DNA from: Roseateles asaccharophilus
Lineage (GTDB): Bacteria; Pseudomonadota; Gammaproteobacteria; Burkholderiales; Burkholderiaceae_C
Assembly: GCF_004362405.1 (NCBI RefSeq)
Contig: NZ_SNXE01000012.1
Span: 1 to 64,000 of the forward strand
Direction of reading: 5' to 3'
Length of the DNA: 64,000 nucleotides
Below are positions 19,007 to 30,924 of the stretch, one piece after another. The translations under genes were made by a program, and so were the position numbers. Each line of letters begins with the position of its first letter. Within the stretch, counting starts at the first letter, position 1. The notes under the pieces were generated by a model that was given only the letters and a program-made list of their open reading frames with translations, ran no database searches and had not been told where the DNA came from.

Positions 19007-20077
19007 ATGCAAGTTTCCGAGATCCAGCGCCGCCTGACCGAGCTGGGCGCCAATGCCGCCCACCGCGACCGCGTGCTGCGCCACTGGGTGCAAGCCATTC
19101 CCCTGAGCCAGGGCCGGCGCGCGCTGGAGCATTACCTGCCCCTGGCGGTGCGCGAAGCCCTGCCCGCCCTGATGGCCGAGCTGCAGGGACTGGCGCGCCT
19201 GCGCTCCCAACACCCCGGCGAAGACGGCTCGGCCCGCCTGCTGGTGGATCTGGCAGATGGTCAGATGGTGGAGAGCGTGCTGCTGCTGCGCGAGGGGCTG
19301 TGCGTGTCCAGCCAGCTGGGCTGCGCCGTGGGCTGCCGCTTCTGCATGACCGGGCGCGACGGCCTGCTGCGCCAGCTGAGCAGCGGCGAGATCGTGGCCC
19401 AGGTGGCCCTGGCGCGCACGCTGCGACCGGTGAAGAAGGTGGTCTTCATGGGCATGGGCGAGCCCGCCCACAATCTCGACAATGTGCTGGAAGCCATTGC
19501 CCTGCTGGGCACGGTGGGCAATATCGGTCACAAGAATCTGGTCTTCTCCACCGTGGGCGACCCGCGCGCCTTCGAGCGCCTCATGGCGGTGGGCGGCGGC
19601 GCGGTCAAGCCGGCCCTGGCCCTGTCCCTGCACACCAGCAAGCCCGCGCTGCGCGAGCAGCTGCTGCCGCGCGCGCCTCGGCTCACGCCGGCCGAGCTGG
19701 TGGAGGCCGGCGAGCGCTATGCCCGCGCCAGCGGCTACCCGGTTCAGTACCAGTGGACCCTGCTGGACGGCATCAACGACGGCGAGGACGAGCTGGACGG
19801 CATCGTCGCCCTGCTCAAGGGCAAGTACGGCGTGCTGAACATGATTCCCTACAACAGCGTGCCCGAGCTGCCCTACGTGCGCCCCAGCTGGGACAAGGCC
19901 CGCGAGATCGCGCGCCGTCTGCACCAGCGCGGCGTGCTGACCAAGCTGCGCGACTCCGCCGGCCAGGATGTGGACGGCGGCTGCGGCCAGCTGCGCGCCC
20001 GCGCCGAGCAGGGCCGGCGCCGCCGCGGCCGAGAGATCCCCATCACGCCCGCCGAGAACGCCCAAAAGCCTCAGTAA
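19007..20077 (+). CDS. RlmN/Cfr-family radical SAM RNA methyltransferase
   Basis: A 356-residue radical SAM enzyme. The cluster motif CAVGCRFC uses Cys106, Cys110 and Cys113; GMGEPAHN binds SAM; FSTVGDPRAFERL and ALSLHTSKPALREQLLPRA are family core segments; and VDGGCGQL contains the second catalytic Cys that carries the methyl intermediate. This supports C2 methylation of an adenosine such as A2503 of 23S rRNA or a tRNA. The motif environment (CMTGRDG, EPAHN) differs from the usual CSTGxQG, so it may be a second, divergent paralog rather than the main RlmN. glnS follows after 36 bases and is probably cotranscribed. Confidence 0.82.
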   Translation: MQVSEIQRRLTELGANAAHRDRVLRHWVQAIPLSQGRRALEHYLPLAVREALPALMAELQGLARLRSQHPGEDGSARLLVDLADGQMVESVLLLREGLCVSSQLGCAVGCRFCMTGRDGLLRQLSSGEIVAQVALARTLRPVKKVVFMGMGEPAHNLDNVLEAIALLGTVGNIGHKNLVFSTVGDPRAFERLMAVGGGAVKPALALSLHTSKPALREQLLPRAPRLTPAELVEAGERYARASGYPVQYQWTLLDGINDGEDELDGIVALLKGKYGVLNMIPYNSVPELPYVRPSWDKAREIARRLHQRGVLTKLRDSAGQDVDGGCGQLRARAEQGRRRRGREIPITPAENAQKPQ

Positions 20078-20113
20078 AATCGGCGCCCCTTTCCACACAA
20101 GACAGCGGCCGCG

Positions 20114-21907
<1,794 letters not shown>

Positions 21908-22027
21908 ACCCGCTTGAGCCGCGGCCCATGCCGCGGCAAGGTCACCATCGGACGCCGCGCGCGGTCACCACGCTCGCGCAGGCATCCGCGACGCGAGCTG
22001 CCGCGGCGCGGCGGCTTGCGATGGGAC
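21908..22027. other. Intergenic stretch with a GC-rich hairpin after glnS
   Basis: GCCGCGGC (21918-21925) and its repeat (21930-21937) form a perfect eight-base stem with a four-base loop shortly after the glnS stop. No T run follows, so factor-independent termination is doubtful. The rest has no gene and separates two convergent units. Confidence 0.4.
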
Positions 22028-22654
22028 TCAGCTGCGAAGTTGGGCGGAGCGCACCAGGCCTTCGACCCGACCGACGTAGCGCGGGAAGAACACCAAGCGT
22101 GGCGCGCTGTAGTGGATCACAAAGAGCTCGCCCTTGCGAACCGCGCCATAAGCCAGGCCACGCATGGGCACATCGTCGACCTTGCGGTTGAGGCTGTACT
22201 CAAAGCGGAACCCGGTCCCCCCGAGGAATTCGGCAGGCTCCAGCTTTTCGAGCTGGAAGCTTGAGCCATCGCGGGTGAGCATGGCTTCGTAGAGAGAAAC
22301 CACATCGGCCGGTTGCATCCCGGACTTGAAGATCAGGGGCTTTTGGCTCTTTTCCGCCGACGAGGTCTCGGCCAGGCGCTGACCGTCCTTGATGCCCACG
22401 TAAAACTGCAGCGCATCCACGGTCACCCCTTCCACGGTCCAGGTCGGGATGTTGTTGGTCATGGCGGCGCCGAACTGATTCCAGGCCGTATCCAGCTTGA
22501 GGGTCATGCGCTCACCCACGACGGCATCGCCCGTAGCCACCTTGCTCACCGAGGCGCACCCTCCAAACAGCAGCGCCAGACTCAGCACCGCCAGCCGGCT
22601 CATACCGCGCAGCTCGTTCTTGCTCACTCCCATTTGCATGGCTCCAGTCCTCAC
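22028..22654 (-). CDS. Putative lipoprotein of unknown function
   Basis: A 208-residue frame whose N-terminal hydrophobic segment ends in a lipobox (LLFGGC, Cys33), so the mature protein is probably lipid-anchored and about 176 residues long. The rest is a soluble domain with no motif I recognise. The ATG at 22654 overlaps the stop of the preceding protease gene by four bases, which supports this start; internal ATGs at codons 6, 8 and 18 would give shorter leaders. It is the last gene of a three-gene unit with an M48 protease and another exported protein, so a joint role in envelope quality control is possible. Confidence 0.65.
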   Translation of the reverse strand: MRTGAMQMGVSKNELRGMSRLAVLSLALLFGGCASVSKVATGDAVVGERMTLKLDTAWNQFGAAMTNNIPTWTVEGVTVDALQFYVGIKDGQRLAETSSAEKSQKPLIFKSGMQPADVVSLYEAMLTRDGSSFQLEKLEPAEFLGGTGFRFEYSLNRKVDDVPMRGLAYGAVRKGELFVIHYSAPRLVFFPRYVGRVEGLVRSAQLRS

Positions 22655-23796
22655 AGAAAACTCTTGATCATTGCGGCATCCGCAGCCTGCGGCGCGCGCT
22701 CCACATACAGAGCAAAGGCCTCGCGAGCAAGCTCGTACTTCTCGCGGCTGCGATGCAGATAGCCCAGGGCGCGGTACAACTCCACCGGCTCGTTGCCCAG
22801 CCGCCGCGCGTGCTCAAAATCCTGCAAGGCACTGTCAAGGTCATCGCCTTGGGCGCGCTGACGTCTGGCCTCACCTCGGAAGTAGCGCAGGTCGCCACGT
22901 TGCGGCGAGCGCTGGATCAGCCGATCCAGCAGCACCAGGGTCTCGCCGTGCTGACCCCGCTTGAGCTCGTCCTCCAACATCTGCTGCTGCAGGCCGGCAA
23001 GGCGCTCGTCCAGTTCGCGTGAACCCAGGAAGCCGCCGCTATCTGCCTCGGCCAAGCGGGTCAAGCTCCTCTGACGCTCCTCCGAGGGGGGATGGGTCGC
23101 AAACAGAGGGCTGGACTTGACGGGGTCATGGGCGGCGGCCGCCTCGGCACGCAAGTTTTCCCAGACCTTGGCGGCCTCACGGGTGTCGTAGCCAGCCTGC
23201 CGCATCAGCGTCAGACCGATGGTGTCAGCCTCTCGTTCCTGGTCGCGAGAGAAACCGAAGGCACCGGCCAATGCGGCCATCTGGCCGACCAAGCCCACCA
23301 CGCCGAACATGCTCATGACCATGCCGAAAGCACTGCGAGCCTTGGCATCGCGCAACTGCTGCAAGGAATGCCGCTGCAGATAGTGCCCAACCTCATGACC
23401 CAGCACAGCGGCGAGCTGGGCCTCGTTCTCGACCCGGAGCAAGAGCCCGCTCCAGACCTGCATCATGCCGTTGGGAGCCATGCTGGCGTTGAAAAAAGGC
23501 GTGCGCACCGGATAGACGCGGATGTCTGCCGCATGCTCGCCGGCCAGCTTGGCGACGATGTCCTGCAGATAGTCCCGCAACGGTGCATCGCGGAGCATGA
23601 AGGGGCTGCGGCGCAAACGGGTCTCTTCCCGGTCCAGCATGGCCCAGAGCCCCCCCTCGTCGCTGCCCAAGTCAGGTCGACTGAAGCGTGCCGGCGCAAT
23701 CCAGCTGCTCTGAGCCCAGGCCGTCGCACAGTGCAGGCAGCCCGACCCCAGCGCCGCAACGCTCGCCAGCCCCTTGAGACAGGCGCGCCGCTTCAT
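22651..23796 (-). CDS. M48-family zinc metalloprotease with TPR-like C-terminus
   Basis: A 381-residue exported protease. The zinc motif HEVGH (134-138) and the downstream EREADTIGL glutamate ligand are intact, and ATHPPSEERQRSL is typical of M48 periplasmic proteases such as BepA (YfgC) and LoiP. The last 120 residues contain helical repeats (GDLRYFRGEARRQRAQGD, then LDSALQDFEHARRLGNEPVEL) like the BepA TPR region, so it may degrade or assist outer-membrane proteins. The leader begins MKRRACLKGLA with RRxxLKG, suggesting Tat rather than Sec export. It overlaps both neighbours by four bases. Confidence 0.85.
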   Translation of the reverse strand: MKRRACLKGLASVAALGSGCLHCATAWAQSSWIAPARFSRPDLGSDEGGLWAMLDREETRLRRSPFMLRDAPLRDYLQDIVAKLAGEHAADIRVYPVRTPFFNASMAPNGMMQVWSGLLLRVENEAQLAAVLGHEVGHYLQRHSLQQLRDAKARSAFGMVMSMFGVVGLVGQMAALAGAFGFSRDQEREADTIGLTLMRQAGYDTREAAKVWENLRAEAAAAHDPVKSSPLFATHPPSEERQRSLTRLAEADSGGFLGSRELDERLAGLQQQMLEDELKRGQHGETLVLLDRLIQRSPQRGDLRYFRGEARRQRAQGDDLDSALQDFEHARRLGNEPVELYRALGYLHRSREKYELAREAFALYVERAPQAADAAMIKSFL

Positions 23797-24503
23797 TGCT
23801 GCTTGGGAAAGCCGGTCATCAGAGCTTCGATGGACTCGGCAGCCGACACTGCGTCGCGCAGGTCGCCACTGGCCCGCGCCAGGCGGTTGAACCACACAAC
23901 CTGCCCACTGCCCAGGTCCACCAAGGAGGCATAGCCCACCTGGGAGCCTCCAGTCAGACCGATGCCCAGGATGGCCATGCCCACCATGGCCATCTTCCTC
24001 TCGGCACTGGCATAGCTGTCACGAACCCAGACAAAGAGTCCGTACTGGGAGCCGGACTGCTGCTTCAGGGCCTGCATGGCGTCGCCGAAACTCCAGTCCA
24101 GCTTGCCATCCTTGGTCGGCAGCGCCCAGGCTCCGCCCACAGAGTGGTGCAAGGCAATGGAGCGTGCCACGGCCGCATGAAGCGAAACCTGCTCGGCAAA
24201 AGCGTCCGCCGACTGTTCGTCCATCTGCTTGAACTTGATGCCCAGCTTGCGCGCCTTGTCCTGCAGCGCCTGCTTCATGTGCCCGTGAGCCGAAGCCGTC
24301 CAGTCCGCCCTGGGCTCGTTGACGCCGCCGGCCGACATGGAAAACAGCTCCACATCCACGGGCATCACCACCACCTCGGCACTCTTGGCCAACTGACTGA
24401 AGCCCGGCGCCAGCAACCTGGAATCTTGAGCTTGCGCTGGCGCAATGGCCAGACAGAGGGCGGCCGCCAGCGCAGCCAGGGTGTTCTTGACCTTCACGTT
24501 CAC
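23793..24503 (-). CDS. Exported protein of unknown function, first gene of the M48 operon
   Basis: A 236-residue protein with a clear Sec signal peptide (MNVKVKNTLAALAAALCLAI, cleaved after AQA). No domain is recognised. The mature part has a strand-rich start (SAEVVVMPVDVELFSMSAGG), a helical middle, and a Gly-rich hydrophobic stretch (MAMVGMAILGIGLTGGSQ) before a DLGSGQVVWFNRL strand, reminiscent of small curli- or lipoprotein-assembly-like folds, though I cannot assign it. Its stop overlaps the M48 protease start by four bases, so the two are translationally coupled. Confidence 0.6.
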   Translation of the reverse strand: MNVKVKNTLAALAAALCLAIAPAQAQDSRLLAPGFSQLAKSAEVVVMPVDVELFSMSAGGVNEPRADWTASAHGHMKQALQDKARKLGIKFKQMDEQSADAFAEQVSLHAAVARSIALHHSVGGAWALPTKDGKLDWSFGDAMQALKQQSGSQYGLFVWVRDSYASAERKMAMVGMAILGIGLTGGSQVGYASLVDLGSGQVVWFNRLARASGDLRDAVSAAESIEALMTGFPKQQ

Positions 24504-24655
24504 TCCCTATTGAACGCCGGCCTCTGCGGGCCAGGCGGGCGCACTGTAGCACCGGCCCGGGGCCTGCAATCCCCAGGATCTACCCCTCCCCCATCGGAGG
24601 GAAATGCGGTCGCAAAACGCTTGAAGCCGAGCCGGCTGGCGCCATGCGGCCGACT

Positions 24656-26104
<1,449 letters not shown>

Positions 26105-26127
26105 CGCGGGATTATCCCAGGCCGGTC

Positions 26128-26161
26128 GTCCGGACAGTGTCCACCAGACTGTCCGCGGACA
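26128..26161 (+). promoter_or_regulatory. Cluster of palindromic half sites, probable enhancer for the pump operon
   Basis: Four half sites of the same five bases lie in 30 bp: GGACA (26132-26136) and TGTCC (26138-26142) around one base, then TGTCC (26150-26154) and GGACA (26157-26161) around two bases, the latter a perfect 12-bp palindrome. They centre 93-122 bases upstream of the predicted sigma-54 start, the usual place for an NtrC-type activator. The operon encodes such an activator (32173-33513), which is the obvious candidate to bind here. Two further weak inverted repeats (CAGTG/CACTG at 26179-26196; CTACAA/TTGTAG at 26199-26217) lie between these sites and the promoter. Confidence 0.65.
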
Positions 26162-26227
26162 CTGCGCTAGCACCGGCACAGTGAGATAAGCCACTGATCT
26201 ACAACAATATTTTGTAGAGCGCTGAGC

Positions 26228-26243
26228 GGGCACGGGCCTTGCG
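26228..26243 (+). promoter_or_regulatory. Sigma-54 (-24/-12) promoter of the pump operon
   Basis: The sequence GGGCACGGGCCTTGCG carries the invariant GG (26229-26230) and GC (26241-26242) with exactly ten bases between, plus the consensus CAC after GG and TT before GC. The predicted start of transcription is about 26254, two bases before the ATG at 26256, so the transcript would be almost leaderless. No ribosome-binding site precedes that ATG. Confidence 0.7.
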
Positions 26244-26255
26244 ATCCTGGTCTGC

Positions 26256-27521
26256 ATGATCCGCGACACCTCTGCCCAAGACCGTCCCCTGTCCGCCCCC
26301 CGCCACGGCAAGCGCCGCCTCCTGCTGGCCTGTGGCGGCGCCCTGCTGATCGGCTTCGCCGCCTGGTCACTGCTGCCCCGCATGGGCAGCGCTGCCGGCT
26401 CCGTCAGCCTCAGCCGGCTGAGCATAGCCACGGTGGAGCTGGGCCCGCTGGTGCGCGATGTGGCTGGCGAAGGCCGGGTGGTGGCCGCCATGAGCTCCAC
26501 CCTTTTCGCTCCTCAGGCGGGCGCCCTGGTCCTGGAGGCTCGTGCCGGCGATGCGGTCAGAAAGGGCCAGTTGCTGGCCCGCATCAGCAGCCCCGAGTTG
26601 CAGGCGCGCCTGGCTCAGGAGCAAAGCCAGCTCGATGCCCTGCGCACCGAGCTGATGCGCGCCGAGGTCGAGGCCCGCCAGCAGAACGCAAGCCAGCGCA
26701 GCAGCCTTGAAAACGCCCGCCTGGACCTGCAGACCGCACAGAACAATCTGGAGCGCCAGACCAAGGCCTTCGAGGCCGGTGCCACCGCCGGCATTCAGGT
26801 CGAACAGGCGCGCGACGCCCTGGCCAAGGCCGGCATCACCCTGCGCCACGCCGAGGGCAACGAGCACCTGCGCAAGGACAGCCTCATGTTCGAGGTGCAG
26901 GCCCGCCGCCAGGCGCTGCAGCGTCAGCACTTGCTGGTGCAGGACCTGCAGCGGCAACTGGCCGAGCTGACTCTGCGCGCCCCGGCCGACGGCCAGGTGG
27001 GCCAGCTCTTCGTGGCCGAGCGGGCCCAGGTGGCCCGAGACGCCAAGCTGCTCACCGTGATCGACCTCAGCGCCCTGGAGGTGCAGATGCAGGTGGCCGA
27101 AAGCTTTGCCCGCGAGCTCGCGCTGGGCATGCCCGGCGAGGTCTCGGGCAATGGCCAGCGCTGGCGCGGCCGCATCAGCTCGGTCTCGCCCGAGGTGGTC
27201 AATGGCGAGGTCGCGGCGCGTCTGCGCTTCGAGGACGCCGACAAGCCCGAGCAGCTGCGCCAGAACCAGCGCCTGTCGGTGCGCGTGCTGCTGGACCGGC
27301 GCGAGAACGTGCTGAGCGTGGCACGCGGCCGTTTTGCCGATGAGGGCGGCCACCACGTCTATGTGCTGCGCGATGGCGTGGCGCAGCGCAGCCCCGTCCG
27401 CCTGGGCGTCCGCAGCCTGGACAAAGTCGAGATCCTGTCCGGCCTGAAGGCCGGCGACCAGATCGTGATCAACGGCGCCGACGCCTTCCAGGGCGCCGAG
27501 CGCGTCACCATTGCCCAATGA
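26256..27521 (+). CDS. Periplasmic adaptor (membrane fusion protein) of an ABC efflux pump
   Basis: A 421-residue HlyD/MacA-type adaptor. A single membrane anchor lies at about residues 24-41, followed by a barrel-sandwich domain (AGALVLEARAGDAVRKGQLLARI), a long coiled-coil hairpin (about 110-230), the return lipoyl half (LRAPADGQVGQLF) and beta-barrel domains with the C-terminal GLKAGDQIVINGADAF. It should bridge the inner-membrane permeases and the TolC-like channel encoded downstream. The only ATG upstream of the anchor is 26256. It lacks a ribosome-binding site and sits two bases after the predicted sigma-54 transcription start. Four bases of overlap are possible with the next gene, but an AGGAG favours a later start there. 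Confidence 0.87.
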   Translation: MIRDTSAQDRPLSAPRHGKRRLLLACGGALLIGFAAWSLLPRMGSAAGSVSLSRLSIATVELGPLVRDVAGEGRVVAAMSSTLFAPQAGALVLEARAGDAVRKGQLLARISSPELQARLAQEQSQLDALRTELMRAEVEARQQNASQRSSLENARLDLQTAQNNLERQTKAFEAGATAGIQVEQARDALAKAGITLRHAEGNEHLRKDSLMFEVQARRQALQRQHLLVQDLQRQLAELTLRAPADGQVGQLFVAERAQVARDAKLLTVIDLSALEVQMQVAESFARELALGMPGEVSGNGQRWRGRISSVSPEVVNGEVAARLRFEDADKPEQLRQNQRLSVRVLLDRRENVLSVARGRFADEGGHHVYVLRDGVAQRSPVRLGVRSLDKVEILSGLKAGDQIVINGADAFQGAERVTIAQ

Positions 27522-27532
27522 GGAGAAGCAGC

Positions 27533-28232
<700 letters not shown>

Positions 28233-28261
<29 letters not shown>

Positions 28262-29561
28262 GCGTCGCCGCAGTGCCCGGTGGAGCCTGGCCGCGCTGCT
28301 GCTCTGCGCCGCCGGTGCGAGCGCCGCGCCCGGCACCGACCTGTTGCAGGTCTATGCACAGGCGCGCGCCAGCGATCCGGTACTGGCCGCGGCCCACGCG
28401 CGGCTGGGCGCGGCCCAGGCCGGCAGCCGCGCCGCGCGCGGGACTTTGCTCCCACAGTGGACCCTGGACTGGCAGTACCGCCAGCAGCAAGGCGCCGGCA
28501 ATGCCCGGGAGCGCGAGCTGAACAGCCGCATCAGTCAGGTGCTGGTCAATCTGGAACGGCTGGCCCAGCTGCGCTCGGCGACCCATCGTGCCGAAGGCCA
28601 GACGGCCTTGCTCCAGTTCGCCGAGCAAGACCTGGCCCTGCGGGTGGCCGAAGCCTACTTCGGCGTGCTCGGCGCCCAGGCTCAGCTGGATACCGTGCAG
28701 GCCAATGAAGAAGCCTTCGCCGATCAGGTGCGCCAGGCCGAAGTGCGCGCCGCCACCGGTCTGGGCGCCCAGGCCGATGTGGAACAAGCCCGCACGTATC
28801 TGGCCCTGGCCCGCAACAACAGCATCGCCGCGGCCCGCCAGCTGCAGAGCGCCGGTGAGGCCCTGGCCGAGATCACCGGAGCCCCGGCCCACGAGCTCCG
28901 CCCGCTGGGCCGGGTTCTGCCCACCTGGGTCCCCGTGCCACGCGAGCCGGCGGCCTGGGTCGAGTCGGCTTTGCGCGACAACCCCGGGCTGCGGGCCGAA
29001 CGTCTGGCGCTGGAAGCCAGTGAAGCCGATCTCGCCAGCGCCCGGGCCGCCCACCTGCCCACGCTGAGCCTGAGCCTGGACAGCGGACGCAGCAGCCAGT
29101 GGGGGGAGACCCTCCCGGACACGTCCGCGCGCAGCGCGACCACCCTGGGCCTGACGCTCACCCTGCCCTTGTCGGCCGGCGGCAGCACCGAGGCTCTGCG
29201 CCGCCAGGCGGCCTACCAGCGCGACGCCGCCCGCGAGACCCTGGAGCAGCGCCGCCGCCAGGTGGAGCGCAGCACCCGCGAGCAATATGCCGCTGTGCTG
29301 AGCACCATGAGCCAGATCGACGCCACCCGAACCGCCGTGGAGGCTGCGAGCAAGGCCCTGGCGGCCACCCAGGCCGGCCAGATCCTGGGCACCCGCAGCA
29401 TGACCGATCTGCTGCTGGCCATCCAGAACCAGACCATGGCACAGAACGCCTATTCCCAGGCGCGCCACCAGTATGTGCTCGCCCGGCTGCGCCTGCAGCG
29501 CGCGGCGGGGGCGGCGGACGAGAGCCAGCTCGCCGCCATCAATGCCCTGCTGGAACCCTGA
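28233..29561 (+). CDS. TolC-family outer-membrane efflux channel
   Basis: A 442-residue outer-membrane factor with a signal peptide (cleaved after ASA near residue 32). It shows the two-fold repeat of long amphipathic helices and strands of the TolC family, with helix segments such as [20 protein letters not shown] and [24 protein letters not shown] sequence (residues about 130-155) and repeat counterparts in the second half. It completes a tripartite pump. The ATG at 28233 overlaps the ATPase gene by 29 bases; ATG 28245 is an alternative, and neither has a clear ribosome-binding site, so translation is probably coupled. Confidence 0.87.
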
Positions 29562-29572
29562 GGACCCCAAGA

Positions 29573-30901
29573 ATGTTGAGCTACTACCTCGCACTGGCCC
29601 TGAGCAGCTTCCGCAATTCGCGGGCCCTGACGGCACTGATGGTCATCGCCATCGGCCTGGGCATTGCCGCCTGCATGACCACGCTGACCCTGTTCCGGGC
29701 CCTGTCCGGCGACCCGATTCCGAACAAGAGCGCCAGGCTCCTCAATGTGCAGATCGACGCCCGGCCTGCGCTGGAGCAGAGCAGCAGCCCCAACCCCAGC
29801 TATCTGCTGCAACTCACCCGATTCGATGCCGAGGCCCTGCTGCGTGAAGCGCGCGGCCAGCGCCAGGTGATGATGACCGGCGCCATCATCGCGGTCGACC
29901 CTGCCGGCTCGGGCGCCCCCGGCTCTGCCGCGCTGCCGCCCTTCATGGAGACCGGGCGCTGGACCAGCAGCGACTTCTTCCCCATGTTCGAGGCCCCGCT
30001 GCTGCATGGCCGCAGCTGGAGCGCTGCCGAGGACCAGGGAAAGGCCCGCGTGGCCGTGATCGGCCGCGAGCTCGCGCTCAAGCTGTTCGGCCGCAGCGAT
30101 GCCCTGGGCCAGACACTGCGCCTGCGTGACAAGGACCTCCAGATCATCGGCGTGCTGGACGACTGGCGCCCGGCACCGCATTACTTCGACCTCACCATGG
30201 GGGCCTACGAGCATGCGGCCCAGGTCTATGCGCCACTGCAGACCGCGCTGGACCTGGACCTGCCCAGCGCCGGCGATGTCAACTGCTGGGCCAGCAGCCC
30301 CGTTGGCGACCCGCGCGCCCTGAATGCGCCCTGCGCATGGCTGCAGTACTGGGTGGAGCTGGAGAGCCCGGCCGCCCTGCCCCAGTACCAGAGCTATCTG
30401 AACCGCTACGCCGCCGAGCAGCATCGCGCGGGGCGCTTCGAGCACCCGGCCGTCGGCCGCCTGAGCACGGTGCCGGACTGGCTCAGCCAGCGCCAGGTCG
30501 TGCCCAGTGATGTGCGCCTGCAGCTCTGGCTGGGCTTCGGCTTCCTGCTGGTTTGCCTGAGCAATACCGTCGGTCTGCTGCTGGCCAAATGCCTGCGCCG
30601 CTCCGGCGAGATCGGCGTGCGCCGCGCCCTGGGCGCTTCGCGGCGCGACATCTTCAGCCAGTTCCTGGTGGAGGCCGGCGTGCTGGGCCTGGCCGGCGGC
30701 CTGCTGGGCCTGCTGCTGACCTGGGTCGGGCTGGCCGCCATCCGCCTGAACCCCAGCGCCCATGCCCAGCTCGCCCAGCTGGACTGGACCATGCTCGGCA
30801 TCACCCTGGCCAGCGCCCTGGGCGCCGCCCTGGCCGCAGGCCTGCTGCCCGCCTGGCGCGCCTGCCAGGTCATGCCCGCCCTGCAACTCAAGAGCCAGTA
30901 A
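29573..30901 (+). CDS. FtsX/MacB-type ABC permease, subunit 1
   Basis: A 442-residue permease with the MacB layout: one N-terminal membrane helix (about 20-38, LTALMVIAIGLGIAACMTT), a large periplasmic domain with the MacB-like TGRWTSSDFFPMFEAPLLHGR and AVIGRELALKLFG stretches, then three C-terminal helices with the conserved GEIGVRRALGASRRDIFSQ coupling motif. It pairs with the next gene product, the two probably forming a heterodimer around the ATPase dimer. The periplasmic domain has two Cys about 17 residues apart (NCWASSP and APCAWL), possibly a disulphide. Confidence 0.88.
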   Translation: MLSYYLALALSSFRNSRALTALMVIAIGLGIAACMTTLTLFRALSGDPIPNKSARLLNVQIDARPALEQSSSPNPSYLLQLTRFDAEALLREARGQRQVMMTGAIIAVDPAGSGAPGSAALPPFMETGRWTSSDFFPMFEAPLLHGRSWSAAEDQGKARVAVIGRELALKLFGRSDALGQTLRLRDKDLQIIGVLDDWRPAPHYFDLTMGAYEHAAQVYAPLQTALDLDLPSAGDVNCWASSPVGDPRALNAPCAWLQYWVELESPAALPQYQSYLNRYAAEQHRAGRFEHPAVGRLSTVPDWLSQRQVVPSDVRLQLWLGFGFLLVCLSNTVGLLLAKCLRRSGEIGVRRALGASRRDIFSQFLVEAGVLGLAGGLLGLLLTWVGLAAIRLNPSAHAQLAQLDWTMLGITLASALGAALAAGLLPAWRACQVMPALQLKSQ

Positions 30902-30924
30902 GCCTTCCTCACCGGACCATTGCC

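Noticed and set aside
26179..26217. IHF site between the enhancer and the sigma-54 promoter
   Set aside because: The stretch is AT-rich and has two inverted repeats, but no good match to the WATCAANNNNTTR consensus was found.
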